Positions 24,008 to 32,749 of a stretch of 34,492 nt of DNA are shown here, piece by piece. Both the position numbers and the translations under genes were made by a program. The first letter of the stretch is position 1. The number at the start of each line of letters is the position of its first letter. This DNA comes from Thermoflexia bacterium (lineage in GTDB: Bacteria; Chloroflexota; Anaerolineae; B4-G1; DUEL01). The notes below the pieces were generated by a model. It worked only from the letters and a program-made list of their open reading frames with translations. It was not told where the DNA came from and ran no database searches. Where the stretch lies: assembly GCA_011192125.1 (NCBI GenBank), contig DUEL01000143.1, positions 1-34,492 of the forward strand, read 5' to 3'.

Positions 24008-24484
24008 ATGAGCCATCACGACATTGACCTCTCTCTGATGACACCGGTCTTCGAGGAGTATGGGGCCCAGAAAGGAGCCTTGATACCCATTCTCCAAAAG
24101 GCCCAAGGGATCTACGGTTATCTGCCCCCCCAAGTGCTCAAACTGATCGCGGACAGGTTGCGCATTCCCCTGAGCAAAGTCTACGGGGTGGCGACCTTTT
24201 ATTCCCAGTTCTATCTGGAGCGACGGGGAAGACACGTGTTGCAGATGTGCGATGGGACAGCCTGCCACGTGAAGGGAACACCAAGCCTTATTGACGCCGT
24301 GCGGCGCGAGTTCCATGTCGAACCCGGGGGGACGACGGAAGACGGCGAACTGACTGTAGAGGTGGTCTATTGCCTCGGATCGTGCGCATTGGCCCCGGTG
24401 GCTGTTCTGGATGGCCAAGTGATGGGACGGGTCCGCAAGGATCGGTTCATCCGCACGATCAAGAAGCGGATAGCAGCGTCGTAA
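24008..24484 (+). CDS. NuoE-like [2Fe-2S] subunit of NAD-linked formate dehydrogenase
   Basis: A 158-residue protein with ATG 24008 behind AGGAGG. The thioredoxin-like [2Fe-2S] domain has MCDGTACHVKG and CLGSCALAPVAVLDG, supplying the four cysteines (C-x4-C and C-x3-C). The N-terminal helical part includes ILQKAQGIYGYLPPQVL and KVYGVATFYSQF, as in NuoE/HoxE/HydC. Such subunits pass electrons between the flavin of the NuoF-like partner and the remaining clusters. The next gene follows after 17 bases. It is part of a cytosolic three-subunit enzyme; no membrane subunits are encoded nearby. Confidence 0.95.
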   Translation: MSHHDIDLSLMTPVFEEYGAQKGALIPILQKAQGIYGYLPPQVLKLIADRLRIPLSKVYGVATFYSQFYLERRGRHVLQMCDGTACHVKGTPSLIDAVRREFHVEPGGTTEDGELTVEVVYCLGSCALAPVAVLDGQVMGRVRKDRFIRTIKKRIAAS

Positions 24485-24501
24485 AAACGGAGGCAAGTCC
24501 G

Positions 24502-26400
24502 ATGGGAGCAATTCGGAGACTGGATGAACGGCGAGAGCGGGCCAGAGCCCTTTGGCAGGAGCAAACCGAAGCGGACCTCTACATCACGGTGGGGATGGGC
24601 ACCTGCGGCCTGGCAGCCGGCGCCCAGGACACCTGGGCGGCGATAGAGGAAGAACTGGAGCGACGGGGCCTGACCGCCGTCCGTAAGCAGGTCGGATGCG
24701 TGGGCATGTGCTCTTACGAGCCGATGGTCGAACTCCAGGCCAGGGGACAGCCACGGGTGAACTATGGGCACGCGACGGCGGAGACCATCCCCGAGATCTT
24801 TGCCGCCCATTTCGAACAGAAGCCTCTCGAACACGCCACGGTGGTTGGTCACACGGTACCGATCCTTATCGAGCGAAACGGAAACGCACTGCGCTCGTTG
24901 AGTTTTGTCGATCCGGAGCAGGGGACAAGGCTGCCCTTCCATCAAAAACAACTCCGGATCGTGCTCAGCAACTGCGGCCTGATCGATCCAGAATCCATCG
25001 ACGATTATCTCGCGCTGGATGGCTACGTGGCGTTGGAACGGGTACTCTCAGAGATGACACCAGAGGATGTCATCGAAGAGGTCCTGGCTTCCGGATTGCG
25101 AGGGCGCGGCGGGGCCGGGTTCCCCACCGGCCTCAAGTGGCGATTCGCCCGCCAGACCCAGAAATGGCCCAAGTACATCGTCTGCAACGCCGACGAAGGG
25201 GATCCGGGAGCATTTATGGATCGGTCCGTGCTGGAAGGCGATCCTCACTCGGTGATCGAGGGGATGATCATCGCCGCCTACGCCATTGGGGCGGAGGAGG
25301 GGTTCATTTACTGCCGGGCCGAGTACCCACTGGCCATCCGGCGACTCAAGATCGCCCTGGAACAGGCAAGGGAACTGGGAGTGCTGGGCAAGGACATTCT
25401 GGGCTCCGGGTTCGACTTCGACATCACCATCAAGGAAGGCGCTGGGGCCTTTGTCTGCGGCGAGGAGACGGCACTGATGGCGTCGATCCAGGGCGAGCGC
25501 GGACAACCTTGGCCGCGCCCCCCCTACCCCGCCGTCTCCGGCCTGTGGGGACAGCCCACCAACGTCAACAACGTCAAGAGTTACGCCTACGTGCCCCGCA
25601 TCCTGCGGCTGGGCGCGGACTGGTTCAGAAGTTTCGGAACAGAAGGCAGCCCGGGCACCGCCGTCTTCGCCCTCACCGGCATGGTCAAACACACCGGCTT
25701 GATCGAGGTGCCGATGGGCATCACGCTGCGCGAGATCATCTACGACGTCGGCGGCGGGATTCTCGCCGGCAAAGTGTTCAAGGCGGTACAGACCGGAGGA
25801 CCGCTGGGGGGCTGCCTACCGGCCAAGCACCTGGACACACCGGTGGACTTCGACTCGTTGAAGGCTGTCGGTGCGGTGATGGGCTCGGGAGGCATGATCG
25901 TCGCCGACGAGACGACGTGCATGGTCGAGTTCGCCAAGTACTTCGCCGAATTCGTCCGCGACGAGAGTTGCGGCAAATGCCCTCCCTGCCGGATCGGAAG
26001 CACCCGGATGTTGGAGGTGCTCGAGCGAATCACTGCCGGTCAGGGACGAATCGAAGATCTGGATGAGATCCGATGGCTGGCCGAGGGGATGAGGCGGGCT
26101 GCCCTCTGCGGCCTGGGTCAGTTGGCCCCCTCGCCAGTGATCTCTACGCTACGCCACTTTGAGGACGAGTACCTGGCTCATATTAAAGAACATCGATGCC
26201 CGGCCAAGAGGTGTCGAGCCCTGATCCGTTACAGGATCGACGCGACAAAGTGCACCGGCTGCACAGCGTGCGCACGCAACTGTCCCACAGGGGCGATCAG
26301 CGGAGAAAAGAAGAAGCCGCACACTATCGACCCAAGTATATGCGACCGGTGTGGGATATGCTATGAGGTCTGCAAGTTTGACGCCGTTACGGTAGAGTAG
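24502..26400 (+). CDS. NuoF-like flavoprotein subunit (NAD(P)/FMN) of formate dehydrogenase
   Basis: A 632-residue protein with ATG 24502 behind GGAGG (24489-24493). The N-terminal extra [2Fe-2S] thioredoxin-like domain has Cys35, Cys66 and Cys70 in place. The 51-kDa core has GLRGRGGAGFPTGLKW (FMN/NADH site, about 197-213), GAGAFVCGEETAL, an SLBB region, and the [4Fe-4S] motif CGKCPPC (Cys490, 493, 496, with Cys536). A C-terminal 2x[4Fe-4S] ferredoxin domain follows (Cys584/587/590/594 and 614/617/620/624). This is the HydB/HylB layout, longer than respiratory NuoF, used in soluble NAD-linked formate dehydrogenases and in electron-bifurcating enzymes. Bifurcation with ferredoxin is possible but cannot be read from sequence alone. 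Confidence 0.95.
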   Translation: MGAIRRLDERRERARALWQEQTEADLYITVGMGTCGLAAGAQDTWAAIEEELERRGLTAVRKQVGCVGMCSYEPMVELQARGQPRVNYGHATAETIPEIFAAHFEQKPLEHATVVGHTVPILIERNGNALRSLSFVDPEQGTRLPFHQKQLRIVLSNCGLIDPESIDDYLALDGYVALERVLSEMTPEDVIEEVLASGLRGRGGAGFPTGLKWRFARQTQKWPKYIVCNADEGDPGAFMDRSVLEGDPHSVIEGMIIAAYAIGAEEGFIYCRAEYPLAIRRLKIALEQARELGVLGKDILGSGFDFDITIKEGAGAFVCGEETALMASIQGERGQPWPRPPYPAVSGLWGQPTNVNNVKSYAYVPRILRLGADWFRSFGTEGSPGTAVFALTGMVKHTGLIEVPMGITLREIIYDVGGGILAGKVFKAVQTGGPLGGCLPAKHLDTPVDFDSLKAVGAVMGSGGMIVADETTCMVEFAKYFAEFVRDESCGKCPPCRIGSTRMLEVLERITAGQGRIEDLDEIRWLAEGMRRAALCGLGQLAPSPVISTLRHFEDEYLAHIKEHRCPAKRCRALIRYRIDATKCTGCTACARNCPTGAISGEKKKPHTIDPSICDRCGICYEVCKFDAVTVE

Positions 26401-26416
26401 TGTGGGGGGAAAAACA

Positions 26417-29194
26417 ATGGGTGTCTCACTGACGATCAACGGACGTCGAGTCACAGTTCCAGAAGGGACGACCATCTTGGAAGCAGCCCGGCTCGCCGGG
26501 ATCAAGATCCCGACTCTGTGCCACCATCCCGATCTGACCAACGTAGGGGCGTGCCGCATGTGCGTGGTCTCCGTAGAGGGGGCACGTGGTCTCCAAACTG
26601 CCTGCACGACGCCCGTCGCCGAGGGAATGGTGGTCGACACAGAAAGCGCAGAGGCCCGCGAGGCCCGCAGGTTCGTCCTGACAATGCTGCTCACCGATCA
26701 CCCCAACGATTGTATGACCTGCGAGGTGAACGGCGAGTGCGAACTGCAGGACCTGGTTTACGACTACGGCGTGGAGTGGCCCGACCATACTGGGGCTCGC
26801 CATACGTATGTTGACGAGGACCCCAATCCCTTCATCGCCATCGACCTGGAGAAGTGCATCCTGTGCGGGCGGTGTGTCCGCGCCTGTGCCGAGATCCAGT
26901 GCCGGGATGTGTGGAACTTCGGTTATCGTGGGTTCGAGACCCGGTTGATCGCCGGTGCCGCTCAGCAACTGCTCGAGGCCGGCTGCGAATCGTGCGGTCA
27001 GTGCGTGGCCTACTGCCCGGTGGGAGCTCTGTACGACAAGATGAGCATCGGGCAAGGCCGGCTCAGTCAGGTGACCCGGGTCCGCACGACCTGCACCTAT
27101 TGCGGCGTGGGATGCCAGTTGGAACTGAACGTGAGGGACAACCGCATCGTCCGCGTCACCTCCTTCCGTGACGCGCCGGTCAACGGCCTCTCCCTGTGCG
27201 TCAAGGGCCGTTATGGTTACGACTTCGTCCATCATCCCGACCGGCTGACCAAGCCACGGGTGCGCCGGTATCTGCTGGACGGCTCACCGCGGCCCGCCGA
27301 CGGTCGGGGTGAATGGGTAGAAGTGGATTGGGACACGGCGCTGGACATCACGGCGCGTAAACTGCGGGAAATCCGCGACACCTACGGAGCCGACGCCATC
27401 GGTTTTCTCTCGTCGGCCAAGTGTACCAACGAGGAGAACTACCTGCTTCAGAAACTGGCTCGGCAGGTGATCGGAACGAATAACATAGACCATTGCGCCC
27501 GTCTTTGACACTCCGCCACGGTGACCGGTCTGGTCGCCGCATTCGGGTCGGGGGCAATGACCAACTCGATGGACGACATCGCCGAGCACGCCGCTGCGGT
27601 CTTCATCATCGGGTCGAACACCACGGAGCAGCATCCGGTCTTTGGGACCATGCTTCGGCGCGCTGTACGCCAGCGTGGCCTGAAAGTGATCGTGGCCGAT
27701 CCCCGCCGTATCGATATGGTCAACTTCGCTGTGCTCCACCTCCAGCACCACCCTGGCACCGATGTGGCTCTGCTCAACGGCCTGGCCCACATCATCCTGG
27801 CTAACGGGTGGGAGGATCGGGCTTTCATCGAAGAACGCACCGAGGGGTTCGAGCAATTCGCCGCAGCGATCCAATCCTATACACCGGAACGGGTGAGCGA
27901 GATCACCGGGGTTCCCGTGGACGACCTTTACAAGGCAGCCGAGATTATGGGGACCAGCAAGCCGATGGCGCTCATCTGGGCTATGGGCATCACTCAGCAC
28001 ACGACCGGGGTACAGAACGTCCTGGCCTGCGCCAATCTACAGATGCTCCTGGGCAACATCGGCGTGCCCGGCGGCGGAGCTAACCCGCTGCGTGGGCAGA
28101 ACAACGTCCAGGGGGCCTGCGACATGGGCTGTCTGGTCAACGTCTACCCCGGCTACCAGCGGGTGACCGACGAGGCTTCCCGGGCCAAGTTCGAGACAGC
28201 CTGGGGAGTGCCGTTGTCGCCTACGGTGGGGCTAACGGTCACCGAGATGATCGCCGGAGCACGGGAGGGGCACATCAAGGCCCTCTACATCCTGGGCGAG
28301 AATCCGGTGATGAGCGACCCCGACAGCAACCACGTCTGCGAGTGCCTGGATGCCTGCGAGTTCCTGGTCCTGGAGGACCTCTTCGCCACGGAGACGGCCG
28401 CCTTTGCCGACGTGCTTCTGCCGGGGACGTCATTTGCCGAAAAGAACGGCACCTTTACCAATACCGAGCGGCGAGTGCAACTCGTCCGCCAGGCCATTCC
28501 GCCCATCGGAGAGTCGCGGCCCGACTGGCAGATCATCTGCGATCTCGCCAAGCGCATCGCGAGCGGCGGCAAGCGTGTCCCCGACACCACCGCTCCCTAC
28601 GCCGGATGGGAGTACATCTCGCCCGCCGAGGTGATGGACGAGATCGCAGCCCTGACTCCTATCTACGCCGGCATCTCCCACCAGCGCTTGGAGCAAGGCG
28701 AACGGCTTCAATGGCCCGTTCGCGGACCGGACCACCCGGGTACGCCGATTCTGCACCGGGAGCAGTTCGCGAGGGGATTGGGTAAGTTCCACGTGGTGGA
28801 ATATACTCCACCCCACGAACTGCCCGACGCTGAGTATCCTCTGGTACTCACGACCGGGCGCGTCCTCTACCACTGGCACGGCGGCGAGATGACACGGCGT
28901 GCCAAGGGGCTGCTGGAAGTCTACCCCACCACCCTCGTCGAAATCAACCCGGAGGACGCTGAAAGACTAGGGGTGGAGGATGGACAGCCGGTCAGGTTGA
29001 CCTCCCGACGGGGGGAGGTACGAGCCGTAGCCCAGGTCACCGACCGGGTCCCACCGGGGGTCGTCTTCGGCAACTTCCACTTTCCAGGCGAACAGAACAT
29101 CAACCTGCTCACCATTTCCGCCCTCGACCCCGTCGCCAAGATCCCCGAGTACAAGGTCTGCGCGGTGCGCGTCGAACCCCTGCAGGAGGAGTAG
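26417..29194 (+). CDS. fdhA: Formate dehydrogenase catalytic subunit, selenocysteine-containing (NuoG-like N-terminus)
   Basis: One 925-residue selenoprotein read through the UGA at 27506-27508 (Sec364). ATG 26417 is preferred over GTG 26402 because a G-rich ribosome site lies between them. Domains: plant-type [2Fe-2S] (Cys35, 46, 49, 63); His-Cys [4Fe-4S] (His95, Cys99, 102, 108); two [4Fe-4S] ferredoxin clusters (Cys147/150/153/157 and 190/193/196/200); then the molybdopterin domain with its own cluster (Cys226, 229, 233, 261). DHCARL-Sec-HSATVTGL matches the catalytic site of E. coli FdhF. VNPLRGQNNVQGACDMG-like sequence and a C-terminal dinucleotide-binding domain follow. It oxidises formate (or reduces CO2) with Mo or W bis-MGD. 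It needs selAB/selC elsewhere in the genome. Confidence 0.95.
27506..27508 (+). other. In-frame UGA selenocysteine codon
   Basis: The UGA falls exactly where formate dehydrogenases carry the active-site Sec or Cys, directly before a conserved His, and the frame continues for 561 more codons with intact family sequence. Confidence 0.95.
27519..27539 (+). promoter_or_regulatory. Bacterial SECIS hairpin
   Basis: An 8-base-pair stem (27519-27526 with 27532-27539, one G-U pair) closes a GGUCU loop (27527-27531). The loop begins 18 bases after the UGA. Loop sequence and distance equal those of the E. coli fdhF SECIS element, which binds SelB. Confidence 0.92.
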
Positions 29195-29195
29195 C

Positions 29196-29264
29196 ATTCG
29201 TGACCCGTGATTCGTGATTCGTGATTCGTGATTCGTGTATTCGTGCATTCGTGCCTCATTCGTG
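29196..29264. repeat. Eight ATTCGTG heptamers between fdhA and the MobA-like gene
   Basis: Copies start at 29196, 29210, 29217, 29224, 29231, 29239, 29247 and 29258. The run begins two bases after the fdhA stop, and its last copy contains the GTG used as the start of the next gene. Confidence 0.85.
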
Positions 29265-29864
29265 GACCCGCTTCCGGTCACCGGGGTCGTGCTCGCGGGC
29301 GGGCGGAGTCTCCGGGTCGGTCGGGACAAGGCGCTCCTTGAACTGGGGGGGAAGCCCCTCATCGCCATCGTGGCCGACCGGATGGCCTCCGTCTGCCAGG
29401 AGGTGATCATCGCCTCCGGGCCTACCGTCCGTTACGCCGACCTCGGATTCTCTGTGGTTACCGACCGCTACTCCGACGTCGGCGCGTTGGCCGGGTTGCA
29501 CGCCGGCCTAAAGGCCGCCTCTCACGAGGTGGCATTGGTAGTGGGGTGCGATATGCCCTTTCTCAATCCCCGGCTACTACGAGCCTTCGTCGAGTGGGTG
29601 GAAGGGTTCGACGCGGCGATCTTCAAGCAGGGTGAAAACGTTGAGCCGCTGCACGCAGCCTACCGCCGCACCTGTCTAGAGCCTATCGAGGCCGCCATCC
29701 GCGCCGGTCAGCGCCGCATCATCTCCTTCTTTCCCCGGGTCCGGGTCCGACACGTGACGCCGGAGGAGGTGCGACAAATCGATCCCGACCTCCGCTCCTT
29801 CCGCAACGTCAACACGCCGGAGGAGTGGCAGGCAGCGCAGGCCGAGTTCTCGAAAGAGGAATAA
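29262..29864 (+). CDS. mobA: MobA-like molybdenum cofactor guanylyltransferase
   Basis: A 200-residue protein from GTG 29262 (start uncertain; GTG 29235 is the other in-frame choice, and neither has a ribosome site at normal distance). The nucleotidyltransferase signature is VVLAGGRSLRVGRDKALLELGGKPL, followed by VVTDRYSDVGALAGLHAGL and VVGCDMPFLNP (metal-binding Asp), with NVEPLHAAYRR and FRNVNTPEEW at the end, as in MobA. MobA attaches GMP to the molybdopterin cofactor to form the MGD form that formate dehydrogenase needs, which explains its place right after fdhA. A MocA-type cytidylyltransferase is less likely given the VEPLHAxY and NVNTPEE motifs. Confidence 0.88.
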   Translation: MDPLPVTGVVLAGGRSLRVGRDKALLELGGKPLIAIVADRMASVCQEVIIASGPTVRYADLGFSVVTDRYSDVGALAGLHAGLKAASHEVALVVGCDMPFLNPRLLRAFVEWVEGFDAAIFKQGENVEPLHAAYRRTCLEPIEAAIRAGQRRIISFFPRVRVRHVTPEEVRQIDPDLRSFRNVNTPEEWQAAQAEFSKEE

Positions 29865-29874
29865 CCTACAAGCA

Positions 29875-29982
29875 CCACAGAGACACAGAGGGCACGGAGT
29901 TTCTTCTCCTCCCCAGCGCCGCCTGTTCACGGCGGCGCGGCCCAGGGACACCCCCCCAGCCCCGCCTGTTCACGGCGGCGCG
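29875..29982. repeat. CACAGAG repeat and two copies of a CCGCCTGTTCACGG element
   Basis: Between the convergent MobA-like and beta-helix genes lies a CCACAGAGACACAGAGG unit (29875 onward). Two direct copies of a 21-base element follow (29919-29939 and 29962-29982), each able to form a short hairpin. A related copy in the opposite orientation lies at 32338-32368. Confidence 0.75.
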
Positions 29983-30013
29983 AATGCTGACCCGGTTTCC
30001 CACCAGACTCCCC

Positions 30014-32050
30014 TCAGAAGCCCCGCATCGTCATGGGCAGGTAGACCGGCGGGGCCATCTCGTAGGCCCCGATGTCGGGCCCACCCCCCTGCGGACGGGA
30101 CAGCCCGTTGTAAGAGTCCGAGGGGGCGTGAGCGGCAATGGCTGCGTCTATGCAGGGGGAGCCTGCGCGCAGACCATACTGATAACCTGCCGCGTCGAAA
30201 AACTGAGGGTCCTCCTCCATGTAAAAGTTAACCCCTGAGATGTTGGTCGGTCCGTCTCCGTTGTCCCACACGTTGTTGCCATTGTACAGTAGATCCATAC
30301 TACCGCCCCCGTGACGGATCCCGTAGTCTCCGTTGGAGGCGATAATGTTGTTGAACAGCGCTAGGTGCGCATCATATAAATAGACGCCGTCCCATCCGTT
30401 ACTCACGATTGTGTTGTTGGTGCTGGTTACCCACTCGCTAGAGCTGCTAGCCATCAGTCCGGAGGGATAGAAGTTGTGGGCGATGACGTTGTTCTCCACC
30501 TCAACCCCGCCGCTCTCAAGGATGGAGACCGCACCGCCCGCCACACCACTGTTCTGGGCCACCCAGTTCCGCGCGATCTCCACACTCCCACTGGCCGCAG
30601 AGTGCTGGGCGACGTAGATCGCACCAATCGCCTCTCGATTCATTACTACTCGGTTGCCAGAGATGTAGAGATCCCCTCCCCACAGGATCTCGATGCCGCT
30701 CCCGAAGTGGCTAACGCTTGACCGAACGCGGTTGTCGCGGATCTCGTTGTCGTTGATGACCCCCCAGTCCATCGAATGGAAGGAGACGCCGCCACCGCCC
30801 CCCTGATCCTCCACCGTGTTGCCCACGATATCGTTGTCGAGGACCGCTACATCTGAGTCCTCGGCATAGATGCCGCCACCACAGGCCGAACTGCCGGACG
30901 CCAGGGCCCGATTGGCCTGTATGCGGTTGGAGAGGATCCAGGCCCAGGACGTGCTTCCGGTGACGGCGATCCCACCGCCGGACTGGGCTGTGTTGCTGAG
31001 GATGTCGTTGTACCGGATGATCCCCTGGCCTCCGTTGGTGAAGAGGACGCCACCTCCCTGCGGCGGGCTCAGCGCGGTGGCGGTGTTGCTGTAGATGGCA
31101 TTGTGTTCGATCGTGGCGCTGGAGCCGCTTCCGGTGACGTAGATCCCCCGCTGGTTGAAGGCGATGGTGTTGGAGAGGACGCTGACGTCCTGCGCCCCGT
31201 TGCCGATGTGGACGCCGTAGTAGGTGTTCCCCAATGGCTGGTCGTCCACGCTCACCCCGATGCGGTTGGACGTGATGAGGACGCCGTCGAGGCTGTCGGC
31301 CGTGATGCCGCTCCAGCCGTTGCCGCCGACCAGGTTGTCGCTCACCTGGTTCCCGCTTCCGTACCAAACGCTGATGCCGTGCCAGCCGTTGCCCCAATCG
31401 GAGAGCCCTCCCCAAGAGTCGGCTGTACCGATCGGGTTGGTGCCCACGTAGTTGCCCGCCACCGTGTTGCTCGTCGTGGTCGCGCCGTCAATGCGGATGC
31501 CGTTCCAGCCGTTGACTGAGACCACGTTGCGCCGATGGGAGCCGTTGCCGCCGATCTCACTGTATTGCGCCCCCCCACTCACGTAGATGCCATGGTAGCC
31601 GAAGCCAGTGACCATGAGGCCATACACCGCGCAATAGGAGCATTGGATCTGGAGGCCGTGGAACGGGTTGCCATCTCCCTCCAGGTTGACCCCGGGGTAT
31701 TCGTACGACCCGGCAGCGAGCCACCGGTCGCTGCCGTCAATAATCGTATGGTCGTCGGTCAGCGGCGGGAGGGCGCTCGACGGGTAGATCAGCATCGGCG
31801 CGCTGCTGAACCGGATCGTCTGCCCGCCCGCGCACGCGTTGGCCTCCTGAATCGCCGCCCGGAGCGTGCACTTGCCGCCCGAGGTGGCACAGACACAATC
31901 GCCCGGGTTGCTGTCCGGATCGTCTCCGTCCGAGTCGACGGTGAAGGTCTCTCCTCCGGCCGCCGCTGCCTGCGGCCGGAGGAACAGCCCCATCAGGGCC
32001 AGAGCCGCGATGACGGCAACCCCCATGGCTACAAACGGGTTTCTCGTCAT
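30014..32050 (-). CDS. Secreted right-handed beta-helix protein with CSLREA-type N-terminus
   Basis: A 678-residue protein with ATG 32050 behind GAGGAGGGAC. The signal peptide is residues 1 to about 31 (hydrophobic core, then PQAAAA). A CSLREA-like domain follows (FTVDSDGDD, CTLRAAIQEANA), then many parallel beta-helix turns with recurring N-x-I/V and NGWxGI units (roughly 100-600), and a C-terminal PDIGAYE segment common in such proteins. The last residues, PPVYLPMTMRGF, resemble the YLPL-type tail seen on many secreted Chloroflexota proteins. Such proteins often bind or cut polysaccharides, but no catalytic motif is visible. It has its own promoter and a leader of about 200 bases, with repeats on both sides. 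Confidence 0.88.
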   Translation of the reverse strand: MTRNPFVAMGVAVIAALALMGLFLRPQAAAAGGETFTVDSDGDDPDSNPGDCVCATSGGKCTLRAAIQEANACAGGQTIRFSSAPMLIYPSSALPPLTDDHTIIDGSDRWLAAGSYEYPGVNLEGDGNPFHGLQIQCSYCAVYGLMVTGFGYHGIYVSGGAQYSEIGGNGSHRRNVVSVNGWNGIRIDGATTTSNTVAGNYVGTNPIGTADSWGGLSDWGNGWHGISVWYGSGNQVSDNLVGGNGWSGITADSLDGVLITSNRIGVSVDDQPLGNTYYGVHIGNGAQDVSVLSNTIAFNQRGIYVTGSGSSATIEHNAIYSNTATALSPPQGGGVLFTNGGQGIIRYNDILSNTAQSGGGIAVTGSTSWAWILSNRIQANRALASGSSACGGGIYAEDSDVAVLDNDIVGNTVEDQGGGGGVSFHSMDWGVINDNEIRDNRVRSSVSHFGSGIEILWGGDLYISGNRVVMNREAIGAIYVAQHSAASGSVEIARNWVAQNSGVAGGAVSILESGGVEVENNVIAHNFYPSGLMASSSSEWVTSTNNTIVSNGWDGVYLYDAHLALFNNIIASNGDYGIRHGGGSMDLLYNGNNVWDNGDGPTNISGVNFYMEEDPQFFDAAGYQYGLRAGSPCIDAAIAAHAPSDSYNGLSRPQGGGPDIGAYEMAPPVYLPMTMRGF

Positions 32051-32265
32051 AATGTCCCTCCTCGCATGATGAGCCTGTCAGGACGCAGCATCCCAGGGGA
32101 CCGCACTCCCGGACAGGCTAGATGGACAGTTCCGATGCCGATTCGCTTAGGGGCGTGTTCCTTGACGGGGGTGCGCTCAGAGTCGAGGGCAAGGAGGTGC
32201 AACGCACCTGCGGCAAGGGATACGCGCCAGCGCTCCTTGATTATGGAGTAATGTTTTGCAGGAAT

Positions 32266-32294
32266 AGGATACCACAAATGAGAGGTAGTTGCAA
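32266..32294 (-). promoter_or_regulatory. Promoter for the beta-helix gene
   Basis: On the minus strand TTGCAA (32289-32294) is followed after 17 bases by TATCCT (32266-32271). The start would be near 32259, leaving an untranslated leader of about 200 bases. Confidence 0.5.
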
Positions 32295-32337
32295 TAGGAA
32301 CCTGCTGGGATTTGGACAAGAGTTCGGGCATCCCCGG

Positions 32338-32368
32338 TCCGCCCCGCCGTAAACAGGCGGGGCTGGGG
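32338..32368 (-). repeat. Inverted copy of the CCGCCTGTTCACGG element
   Basis: Read on the minus strand, the core (AGCCCCGCCTGTTTACGGCG) matches the two elements at 29919-29982 almost base for base. The beta-helix gene lies between the opposing copies. Confidence 0.7.
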
Positions 32369-32430
32369 GAAACCACCCCTGTGCCCTCCGCGCTTCACCA
32401 GGGTAGACAGATTGCGCTCCCGGCGCCCGG

Positions 32431-32528
32431 CGACTCAAGTCGCGGGCTACAGGTGGCAAAGCCGCCCTTTGGCGACTGGGAGCCCGCGAAGGCGGGCTTC
32501 GCCATCCACAGCCGCGGCTTCAGCCGCC
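32431..32528. repeat. Cluster of short GC-rich palindromes
   Basis: CGACTcaAGTCG (32431-32442), AGCCCGC/GCGGGCT (32481-32487 and 32492-32498) and GCGGCT/AGCCGC (32514-32519 and 32522-32527) follow one another. This is the layout of a dispersed, non-coding repeat unit. Confidence 0.65.
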
Positions 32529-32539
32529 GGGGGAGGATT

Positions 32540-32617
32540 CACCGCCGAGGCACGGAGGGCGTAGAGTTCTTCCATGAAAGAAAAGAAACCTCTGCGTTCT
32601 CTGCGCCTCTGCGGTTG
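32540..32617. repeat. Diverged CACAGAG-family repeat
   Basis: A GCCGAGGCACGGAGGGCG block is mirrored by CCTCTGCG and CTCTGCGCCTCTGCGG on the right, matching the arms of the copies at 6554 and 21028. Confidence 0.55.
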
Positions 32618-32708
32618 GATACGGGCTGCACTCACCTCCACGACAACGACCACGATCTGAACTGAAAAATGAAAAATGCGATTACCCTGCCTCGAAGGCG
32701 AACCTGGC

Positions 32709-32737
32709 TGGACAGGTGACTGGGCGAGTGGTAGAAT
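32709..32737 (+). promoter_or_regulatory. hypF promoter, nearly leaderless
   Basis: TGGACA (32709-32714) and TAGAAT (32732-32737) are exactly 17 bases apart, each one base from consensus. The start would be near 32744, only about six bases before the ATG at 32750. Confidence 0.6.
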
Positions 32738-32749
32738 TAGCCGCTGGCT

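Larger units (their letters stand above)
32051..32749. other. 699-base intergenic region full of palindromic repeats
   Basis: No credible gene was found. In order it holds the leader and promoter of the beta-helix gene, an inverted copy of the CCGCCTGTTTACGG element (32338-32368), a GC-rich palindrome cluster (32431-32528), a CACAGAG-like unit (about 32540-32617) and the hypF promoter. Confidence 0.7.

Noticed and set aside
23627..24511. Minus-strand reading frame of 294 codons across the clpC-fdh gap.
   Set aside because: It covers the clpC promoter and runs antisense through the whole NuoE-like gene, and its sequence has no family likeness.
26417..27508. fdhA as a truncated gene plus a separate downstream gene (pseudogene or frameshift).
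   Set aside because: The stop is a UGA at the catalytic Sec site, the frame is unchanged after it, and a canonical SECIS hairpin follows.
29196..29264. Heptamer array as a small CRISPR.
   Set aside because: Repeats are 7 bases with no spacers of constant length and no cas genes nearby.
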